DNA of 64,000 nt from Neurospora crassa OR74A (taxonomy: Eukaryota > Ascomycota > Sordariomycetes > Sordariales > Sordariaceae): the NCBI RefSeq assembly GCF_000182925.2, contig NC_026503.1, positions 2,232,001 through 2,296,000 of the forward strand, in the 5' to 3' direction. The notes beneath the pieces are model-generated. The model was not told where the DNA came from. It saw only the letters and a program-made list of their open reading frames with translations, and searched no databases. Position numbers and translations under genes: made by a program. Shown one piece after another: positions 13,127 through 24,100 of this stretch (its first letter is position 1; each line of letters starts with the position of its first letter).

Positions 13127-14956
13127 ATGTCCTGTGGCGTCGACTCCTGCGGAGCGCCAATTCCGACTTCGCCCATCGGCACCCTATTCTCCCTCTCGCC
13201 ATTCATCGCTACCTTTGCCATTGTCAGCTCGGTAGTAGCCGGTAAGGTGTTCCCGAAGCTTTCCCGCGTACAAGACGACCGCGATGATGGCGAAGGCCAC
13301 TATCTGCCCCCCTCAGCGCCTCTGAGCCTGCAACAAGCACACGCCGAGCGCGGGGCCCGATCAATGCGCCGCCGAGTAGCCGCCGTGACGTTCTCCGCTA
13401 CGATAGGCCTGGCCGCCGTACTTGGAGAGCTCATCCTGGCCGAGATCTCGGATCTTGTCAGTGCCCACGCCCGCGCCGTCGCCCTGCGGTTCACGGTGCC
13501 GACGCTCCTCTTCATGCTCGTGGTCCTCATTCCGTTCCTGGAGCTGCAGTCTGTCGTGCGCACAGCCAAGGGGCGCGTCCCACGCATCGCCTGGACCTTG
13601 CAACTCCTCGGCTTCGGCGCATGGCTCTTTCTGTTCTGGTCTATAGGCAAGGCGGTGCCCCGTCCTGACGGGACCGAGTACCTCTGGGGGATAGCAAGCA
13701 GCGATGGGGCCGCCTTCGACAGCACCGCGCTGACCATCGGCCGGGCCGAGGCCAAAGCCGAGTCCGTAGGCGACGTTCTCTTGGGCGGTAGGCTCGCCCG
13801 CGCGTGCCTCGAGCGTATCGGCGTAATCGGCATCCTGTTGATGGCTTTGCTTTCCGGCTTTGCCAGCGTTTCGAGCCCCTGGCACACCTTCGCCGACAAC
13901 CGGGCCTTCCGCAAGCGGCCCATCACCGATATGGACATTACGCGCAAGCAAGCTGGGCTGGACGCAACGAGTGAGATGTTGGCCACCAAGCGACACCGCC
14001 TGCGCTCTCTTCAGGACAAGCTAGCCTGGCGGGCCGAAGCTTCCAGCCACAACACTGCGGGCAACGGCAACGGCAGCAGTACTCTAGTCGGCAAAATGCT
14101 CGGCTCCCTCAAAGGCCTAGCCACGGGCTCATCAGCCGAAGCAGCCGAGATCAAGTCCCTTCAAATGGAAATCTCCGGTCTCGAAACTTTGGAATCCAAC
14201 CTGTCCTCCTCGCTCTCCATCCTACGCTCACGGCAAGCCGCGCACGCCCGCGACGGTACACCCCTAGGCCGTCTCCTGTCCTTGCCATCCTACATCTTCA
14301 GCATCTACTGCATCTACCGCGTGCTCGCCACGACATTAACCACCCTTCGAAACCACCGCTCCTTCTTCTCCCTCCTTTTCTTCTCTTCTACCACCCCCTC
14401 CTCCTCCTCAGGAGGGTTCACGGGAGGAAGCACATTCTCCTCCACGGACCCCATCAACCGCTTCCTCTCCCTTCTCGCCAAGCACTGGGATCCAAAACTC
14501 GACCAAGTCGCTTGGGCACGGCAAATCTCCTTTCTCCTCTCCGGAGTCATCCTGTTAGGTTCCGCCAACTCGGTCATTGTCACCTTCCGCATCTTTGCCA
14601 AGTGGATGCCAGGTCTACTGTACCAAGCGCAGGCGAACCTGGCCCTGTTGACGGCCCAAATCGCCGCCACGTACGTGATCAGCTCGGCGCTGTTGTTGCG
14701 GAGTAATTTGCCAAAGGAGGTGGGGAGGAGTGTGGGAGATGCGCTGGAAAGCGCCTTGGAGCCGGGATTTGTGATAAGTTGGTATGAAGCGTGGTATACG
14801 GTTGCCAGTGGACTTACGGTGTTGGGGATTTGGGTGGGGCGGAAGATGGGTGCGGGCACTTATAATTCTGCTGGAGGAGGAGGGGGCTGGTCAGGGCTGG
14901 ATGAGTGGGAGGAGATTGGCGGGGAGGAGATGGGTGTTGGGGCTAAGAGGTCGTAA
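13127..14956 (+). CDS. Golgi pH regulator (GPHR/GTG)-type multispan membrane protein
   Basis: Intronless, 609 residues. About nine hydrophobic spans can be seen, near residues 15-40, 83-110, 118-143, 153-177, 227-250, 385-405, 466-490, 503-525 and 551-572, in the family's usual 5+4 arrangement. The family's hallmark fifth span is present: LERIGVIGILLMALLSGF, followed by the VSSPW turn. A long hydrophilic loop with coiled-coil character follows (about 270-375; it includes the helix around KRHRLRSLQDKLA), and the C-terminal part corresponds to the ABA_GPCR domain. Animal GPHR is a Golgi anion channel needed for lumen acidification, and plant GTG proteins are its relatives; the fungal role is inferred. 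The frame stays open upstream, but the first ATG is at 13127, just after a pyrimidine-rich leader. The tail is Gly-rich and poorly conserved in appearance. Confidence 0.87.
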   Translation: MSCGVDSCGAPIPTSPIGTLFSLSPFIATFAIVSSVVAGKVFPKLSRVQDDRDDGEGHYLPPSAPLSLQQAHAERGARSMRRRVAAVTFSATIGLAAVLGELILAEISDLVSAHARAVALRFTVPTLLFMLVVLIPFLELQSVVRTAKGRVPRIAWTLQLLGFGAWLFLFWSIGKAVPRPDGTEYLWGIASSDGAAFDSTALTIGRAEAKAESVGDVLLGGRLARACLERIGVIGILLMALLSGFASVSSPWHTFADNRAFRKRPITDMDITRKQAGLDATSEMLATKRHRLRSLQDKLAWRAEASSHNTAGNGNGSSTLVGKMLGSLKGLATGSSAEAAEIKSLQMEISGLETLESNLSSSLSILRSRQAAHARDGTPLGRLLSLPSYIFSIYCIYRVLATTLTTLRNHRSFFSLLFFSSTTPSSSSGGFTGGSTFSSTDPINRFLSLLAKHWDPKLDQVAWARQISFLLSGVILLGSANSVIVTFRIFAKWMPGLLYQAQANLALLTAQIAATYVISSALLLRSNLPKEVGRSVGDALESALEPGFVISWYEAWYTVASGLTVLGIWVGRKMGAGTYNSAGGGGGWSGLDEWEEIGGEEMGVGAKRS

Positions 14957-15486
14957 TGGTCAAATGTTATGTGATGAAGTGTATTGGGTATGTTTTCCTT
15001 TGTAACGATAATTAATGGTATGAAGGGTCAGTCGGGTCAACGGGAGGCGCTGGAGGAGTATTTTGCTTGTATCAGATAACCTGGTGTTCAAGGGATGATT
15101 TATATATCCTTCTGGCTTGGGGTATACCAGGTACCAATGGACTGCTCCAATAAGCCGTGGTTTAGAATACAACTAAGCTTCGCGATCTCCCGAGAACACT
15201 GTTACTGTTTGTATTGTTTTGGATTCCTTACCATTATTTTGATATGTTGTGTTGCCCTCTGACGAATTGATATCAGCCCTCAAAACATAGAGGACAAAGA
15301 TCTTCGTCTTGCTCTCGCCATGCATGGCTTGCTACATACCACTCACAGTTCACAGCCTCAAGAGACTACACAATGTGGTCAACACTACACATTATCGCCA
15401 TTGCAGGCAAGACCTTTTGCTTCCCATCCTCGACTAAAAATCTATCCGATACCAATATTCCCATAACTCGAAACGCGCATCTCCAA
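14957..15486. other. Short spacer between convergent genes
   Basis: Holds the 3' ends of the GPHR-type gene (plus) and the cysteine-rich surface gene (minus). Nothing else is recognised. Confidence 0.6.
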
Positions 15487-16281
15487 CTATAGATACAGCG
15501 CTCCAAGGAACAGAGTGCCAAAGGCAGCTTCAAACCCCGATATGGAGAGCCTTTGCTGACCACTTCTAACACCAGCAGGAAGGTCATAAGGACTTCCGCC
15601 ACCGCCCCTTATCGGACGGTTTCCGGTAGTTGTCCGGACGGAGCTTGTAGTTGTACCGGTCACGGCATCACTTGTTGTATGAAGGGGTATCTCCGTGGTT
15701 GCTGAGAGTGGTATAGTTGTAGAAACGTACTCGGACTCCGATGTCACAGTCGGTTCAGGGGCATTGGGCGATTTTCCACCTTCCGAGGGCACGGAACCTT
15801 CAGAAGTTGTCGACTCGGTAAGTCTTTCCGTTGTCGAGGTTCTCATGATAAGTGTTGGCCAAGCCTTAGCTGTAGTCGTCATTTCTGGCTAGACCGAAGA
15901 GAGTGTCAATGTTGTCCCCTCGGAGGTGAAAGAAGTGGGTAGAATCTGAGGCTCGTCCGAGCACAAGAAATCGAGCAGCTGGTCTCCCAATGCCATTGCG
16001 AGAAGTGAGTTTGTAGGGGCGGTGTCATCGCGGCAAGAGAGTTGGAGGAGGTCCTCAATCCGGAGGACGCCCTGCGCACAGCCCCTAGAGCAGTCATTTC
16101 CATCGAAGTCATCCGAGTCACAGCCCTCGAGAGGTTTTCGGTAAGTGAGGAGGCAGTTGCGAGAAATTGACAGGGAGGTGATGGGTTGGATGTCGTCAAG
16201 TGTGATAGCGGCAGAGGCCGTTAAGATCATGATGAGCAGAGTAAACCACTGCAAAGGCCCAGCAGCCCGAAGATTCGCCAT
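15487..16281 (-). pseudogene. Cysteine-rich secreted GPI-type surface protein, interrupted by one in-frame TAG
   Basis: One continuous minus-strand frame of 265 codons, broken only by a TAG at 15891-15889 (codon 131). Part one (130 residues) has a signal peptide ending near ILTASAA and a six-cysteine domain with spacing NC-x10-GC, DC-x3-C, then SC and LC. Part two carries a Ser/Thr-rich stalk, a Gly-rich stretch and a hydrophobic C-terminus (AAFGTLFLGALYL), as expected for GPI attachment. The two halves make one sensible cell-wall protein. No intron with usable donor, branch and acceptor removes the stop. It could be a nonsense allele (TGG to TAG is one transition), a sequencing error or readthrough. 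Without readthrough the product would be a secreted, unanchored domain. Function unknown; similar domains occur in ascomycete surface proteins. Confidence 0.7.
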
Positions 16282-17758
16282 GCCGATTGTGATGTTTGGT
16301 GATAGTTTTGGGTCAGCTATGGTGTGCTGATTGGGTGGATGAACCGGAGGAGAGTACCGGTGAATGGGTCGAGTTCAAGCTTCGCGTCCAGGCAATTGTG
16401 GTCGCCACTTCTCCCGGTATGCTTTCTCCAAGGTAAAGGCCCAAGGGCGAGCAAAAAATCGATAGTGGCAGAACCCCAGGACCGGATGACGCAAACTTCG
16501 AATGGGTGCGAGTGATGCGATCAGTTTCTGGCTACTTTTTTGGCAATCGGTTGACACTCGAGTAGTGGGGGAATAATCGATGACCTTTTGCTGTGTAAAG
16601 TATGTTGACAGAGGGAATCCGAGTGTTGACGATCCTATCGAATCAGTTGATGTGATTGTGAGGCCAATGGGGCGAGGTCATACGCGGAGTAGCGAGCAAA
16701 AGGTTTCGAGAAAGCGGACAGGTAGGGTAGGTGGTGACAAGAAGAGAAAGAAGGGAAGGTGGACGAGTGAGTCGAACAAACTGCTAAAGATTCACAAAGG
16801 TCTGACGGGTTCGTATGACGGCATGCGTTTCAAGGAGACCGCATAATTGAAGAACATGGGAAGTAGCGGAGGAGGGAAGGAGGGGAACAGAAAAGAGGTG
16901 AAAGCGCAAATAGAAGATGCAGAAAAAAGAGACGGAAGGAGCTTCGGTCTCAACCCGGATTCGTGTCACACCCTGATGCCAACAGCCCAACCTGGAAAAA
17001 AAAAAAAAAAAAAAAGAGAAAGGAACAGAAAGAGCACTGGGAGCTTGACTGGGGCATCATCATGTGTCCTCTTATGCATTCACGGGGGTCATTTTAACTG
17101 TGAGCATTACCATTGGCTGTTTGAACTCTTCAACCACCTAGGGGAGGTAATTAGATACAAAAGCACCAAGGCTTGGTCGTGCAGGCTGTGAATTTCACGA
17201 AGAATCCTGCTTCATGATCCACCGCCGAGTTTACTTTTCACCTCCATCACGCATGACAAGCGCTTCACCCATCCAACATCTCAACACCATCGCCAAAAAA
17301 AAGAACAAAGAGGAAGAGAAGGTGTGCAAAACAAAGGAAATCCGTGTCAGTTCTGACTGTGATGGTAACAAACAATACTGAGAAAGGTATATAAAGGACC
17401 GCAGATCCTCTGAACTCCCGCCGAGGTCGACTGCTTTTCCGGTTGGGCAGTTGTTGCATGATATTGCCCGATTCTTTTAATCGAACACAGGTGCTGAAAA
17501 CCTGACGTACCCACCGACCCTTCCCTGACGCCGTCTCTCAGACGCCTAGCCGAACAAGTTTGAGCAGATTGAAACACCGCCGTTTATAGGCGGGAAGAAA
17601 TGGACAACATGACAAAGTAGGGAAGGGAAAAGGAGGAGCGAAAGAATCGAGCATACAGAGTCGTAAAAGCATGAATCCATCTTCAGTCACGCTCAAGGTA
17701 GGCAGGACGGCCTTCGCCGGGGTCCTCAAGGAACAATAACAGGAGCAAGATGAGACGT
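16282..17758. other. Intergenic spacer upstream of the surface-protein gene
   Basis: The divergent side serves as promoter for the surface-protein gene; the far side holds the 3' end of the SH3 gene. An A homopolymer lies near 16997-17015. Open frames here are short, lysine-rich by composition and unsupported. Confidence 0.6.
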
Positions 17759-20700
17759 TCAAACAGCGCCCCTCAACCTCTGCTTGCGAGCAAGCCAGTC
17801 ACCGAGCATATTATCAAGTTGCTGTATGAACGGCATATTAGGGACGGCACACTCTTGAAGAGGGTCAGGTGAAAACAAAAGCTTACCGTCGTGATTTCCG
17901 CCAACTTGGCATTCTGCTCCTTGAACAAGGAGCCGGCAATCGGGTGATCTGGCCCAACAGGTTCGACATCCGACTTATCATAGACCACAACAAGCATATC
18001 CCGAATTTCAGATCCCGAGTCGAAGAAGGCACGAAGACTGGCATCATTCCAGGTGGGCGTACTAGTCGAAACTGGTGAAGGAGGAGACATGTCTTTATCA
18101 TCCGCTCCGTCATCTTCATGCTCAATCATTTCCGGTGACGGCGTAAGTCTGGGTGAGGATCGATCCTCTTGGCTGGATGAGTCAGCCATCAGAGGGGGCG
18201 TCGGCGAAGTCCGGTGATCGGCTTGAATAGGTGAAACATGTACAGGAGACTCGGACAAGCGCTCAGCGTGCTGCTGATGTGACGGCGCCACACTAGAAGC
18301 CGCAGGCTGTGCGGTAGCGAACGGGTTGCGAGAAGCTTGTGCAGATCGCCCTTGCAGCCTCTGGGGTTCAGGGTCTTGGGCCGTTGCCGGTGGCTGTTGT
18401 GTAGAACCCGTGGTGTCATCTTCATCGGAATCGAAATCCATCTCTGAGCGGGGTTGAGCCTGAGGGATTTGCTGAGCTCCGGCATCCCGAGATTGCACCA
18501 CGTTCTCTTGCTTCCTGGAAGTTTCTGGCGACCGTTCCCTTTGCCCTCTTTGCTCTTGCGGGCCTCCTTCTGTCATGTCGTTTGGTTCCGGTTCGACCAG
18601 GCGCATTGTAGAAGGAGGAGTGTTTGAGACATTGTTGATCCTTCCAGCAGACATGTAGTTTGACGTATCCATGCTGGTATCCTTGAGTATTCCGGCAATG
18701 GGCTTCGCATTGGTGGGCTGTGACTTTTGCAACTTGCTTGGATTTCGTTGCGGGCCTGGTGCTCTCTCCGGCGATGAAAGAATATTCTGCTCGTCCTCTT
18801 CATGTTCTCTTTCGTGGCCGTCGGCATCCTGTGTCGATTTTCCGTGGGTCTCGTCATCTTCCTGTCCTTTCCTCTTGTCTTTTCGGGAGAAGAAACTTCG
18901 AATAGCACTAGGCTTCTTTGTGTTCTCCTTCTCCTTCTTTTTCTTGTCATCTTTGCTGGTAGGGCTGTCTTTCTCGAGCTTATCCAAGCTTGGACGCTGC
19001 TTCGACTGATTTGAATCACTAGATGTCCTCGCGGCGGAATCATCGCGCAGAAGGTTAGGAGTAAGGGTGATCTTCTTGGTTTCAACATCGTCCTTGAAGA
19101 AGGAGTCCCGAACATTGCCGTCGCTTGACTTCTTAGGTCCTTCGCTCGATTTCGACTCAAAGATTTCCTCGCTGTTTCGAATTCCAAGTCGGCCTGCGCT
19201 GTCTTCACCCGTTTTGTTGTCCTTCGTTTGAAGTGGCCTGGGCTTTAGAGGTTCAACCTTTGCTGCCTCGTCCTCGGGATCTGTGTCGGATTCTATCTGC
19301 TGAACATTCGACTGCTGCGTCTTCTGCGACTGCTGCGTTTTCTGTGCCTGTTGCTGCTGACCGAAATATTCTGCATCTGGATCTTCTTCATCCGAAGAGT
19401 AATCGATATCAGAGTAATCGACGTATGTAGGAGCAGCGAACTGGACGGTCTTTCGCTTCGTTCGTTTCATCGCAGACACTATGGGGTTTCGAGACTTATC
19501 GGCTTGATCCCCAAGCATAGTGGCGGATAGCTAGGCGCTGTTAGCACATCGATTCTGGTTCGCGAAGAACACTAGAGGGTTGGTCATTACGTCTATGTTT
19601 CGGTGTTTGTTCAAGCGTGCCAATCTCTCTGTTGGCGTTTCGATATGTTCGGCGGGCAGGTAGCCTACAAAACATATCAGATTAGATCACTACAACCGAA
19701 AGCTCGTTGTCCACTTAGGGAAGACATACCGATGCTGCTGTCTTTTACGACGCGCACTAGCCACCAGTAGCTGTTGCTGTCGTCGAGCAAAACCATGGTG
19801 TCGCCTTTTGTCGCGTTGGCTTGCCCTTCAACAGTAGCGACAAAGGTGTGGAGGGCGTAAACAAACTCGAAATCGATGTCCTCTGTATCTTGTAAGCACT
19901 CTCCACCCCAGCCCGATTCGAGGAAGTCTTCATCGTGAACGCATGAAAAGTCGCCATCATCATCATCATCATCTGGGTCGGACTCGTATGGTACCGTCAA
20001 CCTAGGACTGTCGCTTTCCGATCCTGAGCCTCTCGCTGATCTGCAAATTGCTGCCACTCCTGGCGTGTTCCCCATTGACGCAACGACGCTGAGATTGCTA
20101 CCATTCAGCCTAGACAAGTGATGCAAAAGCAACCAGCGGGAGTTCTAGTCCTCTTCTCGTGGCTCGGTCGTTGTCTCTTTGTGGCTTACACACACCTCTT
20201 CCTCCAAGAAGGTGTACGCTTCGGCTCCTGGGTTCGGACCATCCGTTAGGTCGAAGTTCCCATACTTACCCTCAAGATGATGATGGCGACGAAGTATGCT
20301 AGGGGAGCTCTCGCCTATGGCTTGGGTCGCACAACCAGGAGGCAAGTAGTCAGGACAGTTGAGGTACGGAGACGAAGACCTCGGGTCGCTGACTGGAGAC
20401 GAAGCCAACGAACTTTCGGGTGAGCTTCGTGGGAGGGCAGAACCAGCACAACTGTGTGACGGCAAGAGTGGAAGGGTAAAGGAGGACCCACCATCTTCTA
20501 TCGAGGGCGAGCTGGAGATCTTGTCCATTCCATCATCATCGTCATCAATCTCGTTATCGCCGTCGAGGTCCCCATCATCAATGTCGGAATGCCCGCCATT
20601 CTGCGCAACGGCCAAGGCGTCCTGGTGCGAGCGCGAAGCCATGTTGTTTCCACCGCCGCTATAGAGTTGATTTTGTAGGTTGTCGTGAGCCTGGTCAACG

Positions 20701-21117
20701 CCTGTTTCGTGATCGTGTGCGTAGCGATGGAGGCCACCAGCCTCGCCTCCAGACCAAGAGACTTGAGGGCTATGAATCGATTCCTCAGCCGCCTCCGCCG
20801 CAACTTCACGAAGGGTCTCAGCCTGGTGCGGAGCCAGGGGTCCGTTGGATGTCGAGCTATGGAAACCTTGGGTAGAGTGCGCGCCGCGGCTTTGGAGGTC
20901 GATCGTGTCTGGATGGAATAGGAGGATTAGTGTCTAGAGAAGATGGATAAGGTGTGTATGCAACCAAGGTAAGTGTAGGTCTGAAAAGAAACGCCAGGCC
21001 CTTGCAGCCACGAGAAGCCAGGGCCTGGCCGGTTTACGACTAGGGGACTGGGGGGTGTGTGTGAGCGAGATGAAGAAAACGGGGCATACCGGCACGAATA
21101 ATTTCGGGTCTTGTCAT
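17759..21117 (-). CDS. SH3-domain polarity protein, Tea4/TeaC/Bud14 type
   Basis: Minus-strand exons: 21117-21090 (28 coding nt), 20908-20270, about 20023-19730, 19664-19591, 19530-17887 and 17821-17759. Splice sites have GTAAGT/GTATGT donors and CTAAC/CTAAT branch sites; total about 913 residues. The N-terminus (MTRPEIIRAD) is followed by an acidic, Ser-rich region. The SH3 core (about 263-335) runs from DIDFEFVYALHTF through NSYWWLVR to YLPAEHIETPTERLARLNKH. A KTVQF motif near residue 372 fits the protein-phosphatase-1 docking consensus, as known for Tea4 and Bud14. A long charged disordered region and a conserved end (NMLGDWLARKQRLR) follow. Relatives mark cell ends and carry PP1 to growth sites. 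The third exon's acceptor is uncertain: 20059 and nearby in-phase sites are alternatives to 20023. Confidence 0.9.
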
Positions 21118-24100
21118 GTTGATGCAAGCGGCTCTGCAAGCGCCCCTTCAATAGTTGCACGTTGATTTTCCTGTTAAGCTCACAGCAGTGGCTTGGGCCC
21201 GGGTGGCTCAAGATATGAGACAGGAAGTCTTGCGTAGTTACACCGTCGGTCTGAATGGATCACGAAGCTGCTAGATCTCAACCGCTGTGCCTTGTAGCCC
21301 CAGACGTCTAATATTTGGCCAGTCTGGCGCGCGGTCCGCGTCAAGCGCATGCAAACACACAAGACTGTTGAATGTTAAATGCGATGTTGGTTCTGCCGTC
21401 GCGGCTAGGACCTATTTCCTCAGGTAGTCTACAAAGAATCGATATGTAGGTTCTGCGCAATGGCTTGATGTCGAACGGATGGGAGCAGATGCTTCAAGCT
21501 TGGATTGATGATGCCGCCAAGACCGATGTGATGGATATGATCATAAAAGGAGAGCCAGCGAGTGGATGGACTAGTGTAGATTGTCGAGAAATGAAGGACA
21601 AGGGTGACTGCTGAAACAGGTAAGATGACGGACACGCGACAGCCTCGAGCCTCAGCTGGCGGACACGATGCTGGATGTACCGACAAGAAAACGAGTGCCG
21701 TTATGCGAAAAATGCAGAAAAGCGAACAGCAATGCGTGTTGCGCAGGCGGTCGCCAAAAGAAGGCCCTAGTCCTGGTGGGAAGAAAGGAGGCGGTGATAA
21801 AAGAAGTACTGAATGATGGATGAGAAAAAGTGAAGTCGTTGTTTGGATTGACAATTTCAAAGTCGCCCGTTGCTGTAAAGCTAGGACAAAATCGGATTTG
21901 GCTCCAGGGGGAGAAAACCGGATGCTCCTCTATATCGATGTAAGGTACCCTGCTGTGCCGAGTGGATAACGAAATAAAAAGTGACGATGGAACGGGGATG
22001 TAGCCTGACCGGGACAGCTGAGGTCGAGGAGTAAAATTAAGCTTTGGATGCAAAGACCGATTGCGGAGTGCGATGAAGACGTAGGGAGACGCCTCAGGAG
22101 GAAGCCGCCATAATATATATTGTCGCTCCTGCTACATTTCTCTTGAATTTCTAAAGATCGTCAGGGTGCGGAACGAAGGTGTAAACACAGCACATGTCAC
22201 TTCCCTTCATTGTTGCTGTCACGGAAATGGCCATGATTGGAAAAGTACAAGGCTGTGTACCGCGCGAGAATCAAGATAACTCCCGTTGCTGGGGCCACGC
22301 CGCGCCAGGGCAGGCCCAGATGGGGTTCCGTAGGTCAGCACCTGCAGTGCAGCACAGACAGCTGGGAGGCCTGGAGTCGCTGGGGACTTGGACCTGAAAC
22401 AGCACATTTGCGCCAGGGGCTTCCTGGTTCCCGTCAAATGCTGCCCTGCCCTCCACTCCCCCCGCCGTGCCGTGTGGTTCCATCGAAACTTCGGCCCCGT
22501 CTGCCCGACGTCCCAACTCCCAAACATATCGTGGCCGGGACGTCAACCGAGATCAGGAACGTCTCGCTACCATCTTCGCGGAGTATCACGTACCATGCCT
22601 TGTCAGTGAAGTCTCGAATGCTTCAATCTTTGTACTGATGTCAGATCTCTACCAGTGCCGATATCCTCCATGTAGACTTGCTCTAGAGTCAGCCTGTTAG
22701 CAGGTCGCTCTCATCCACCCTCTTGCGCTCGACTCTCTGACCAAGTTCGGCGCCCGGCAGAACTCTTACCAATGAGAGGAACAAGACATGATCTATAGAG
22801 GGATGAATCATCTTCTATTTTTACTCATACCCCCATTATACAAGCCATCGGCCTTACCCATGTGTTTGTTCTATGACCATGGCCAACTTCGCAATTTACC
22901 CCGCAAGAAATCCGGATAGCTTTGAGAACTTGAATATCTCTAGTTGTACATCAAAACAACTAACACAATGCGGATGGATGACGCCTTCGCCAGCAGCAAT
23001 TCTTCATGACCCTGGAAATCTAGTAAGTCGTCCAGGATGTCATAATTCCACACTTGTGTCTTAGGTTCTGCTTTGAACCAAACACAATGGATCATGGCAC
23101 AGCCTAGACCTTTCATATGTTGTTTGTGGAACATCGATCTACGCGTCAAACGGGCTACGCACTTGTCTCAACCACTTGTTTCCGGGACTTGATGAATCTC
23201 GCCATGCTTAAAGGCAATACCTCTATCACCAGGCAGAGTGGTTAGCACGCCACGCGGCCTGGTCTGTAGTGTTATATAGTTGATCTCAGTCCATGAGGTT
23301 ATCCTGAGGTTGTTCCGATTACCTATGCCTGCTACGGCCTGGCTGATGCCTTGGCCCTTGGACTATAGAAAGAATCGGCACATTCGTGCCGACGGGGAGC
23401 CTTAACGTCAGCATAGCATCACCACGACACGCTGTCGTGCCTGACTGACAGCCTGCAACCTTATTCCCGCCGGGACGGTGCGCTAGCTTCAATCCCGTGG
23501 CCCGAACATTCCGGCCTGATGGTGACTGGCCTGCCGGGAGCCAAGACTCTGTTCCACGAGGGACAAGCTATCGCCAAGCAATCGCTCAACCAGCTTGATG
23601 CATAAGAAGAAGATTGGCCTTACTCCAATCTCTGACTTTTGATCTAATTGATGGGGTAAACTTTTCTTAGGTGTAGGAGATCAGATAAGATCTGAGATCA
23701 GGCTCAGAGGATTTGGTACACCTTTGTAAAATTCGGGGCCTTAAACTATGTAGACTAGCAGATCTCTTGCGGGTGCGGGGTAGAAATCCAAGCTATTTCT
23801 CTAGACTTTCCAAAATGGTTTATGTGGGCGTATCGAGTTTGACAAAGGTGTACGATTTCTGGTTGTCAAGTGGTGTGTGTCTGGTTGATGGGTCTGGATC
23901 CGCCCCGCAAATCGTGATCGCGGATTGACTCGAGTCCGATCAGAAAGAAACACAGTGTGAAGAGCCAGAGTCGCGAAGACAAGAATAGAAAGGAGGAGGA
24001 CTGAGCTCTTGAGTTTGATTCAGTTCTCTGCCACACCACATCGATAGGCCTTGAAAGGAGAGGTGTTGCAGTGCCTACACTCTAGAGGTAGTGTACTCAA

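Noticed and set aside
13300-13996. Long minus-strand frames (211-229 codons) inside the GPHR-type gene
   Set aside because: Antisense shadows of a GC-rich coding region; the plus-strand frame has the membrane-protein pattern.
15889-15891. Programmed readthrough signal at the TAG of the surface-protein gene
   Set aside because: The context TAG-CCA-GAA lacks the known CTA-type readthrough hexamer; nonsense mutation or sequence error is simpler, though not excluded.
22219-22700. Cluster of overlapping frames on both strands in the SH3-palH spacer
   Set aside because: No frame has a domain, start context or splice structure; overlap on both strands points to local GC content.
23217-23330. GGCAGAGTGGTTAGC, resembling a tRNA A-box region
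   Set aside because: No matching B-box (GGTTCGAATCC-like), acceptor stem or anticodon arm could be paired downstream.
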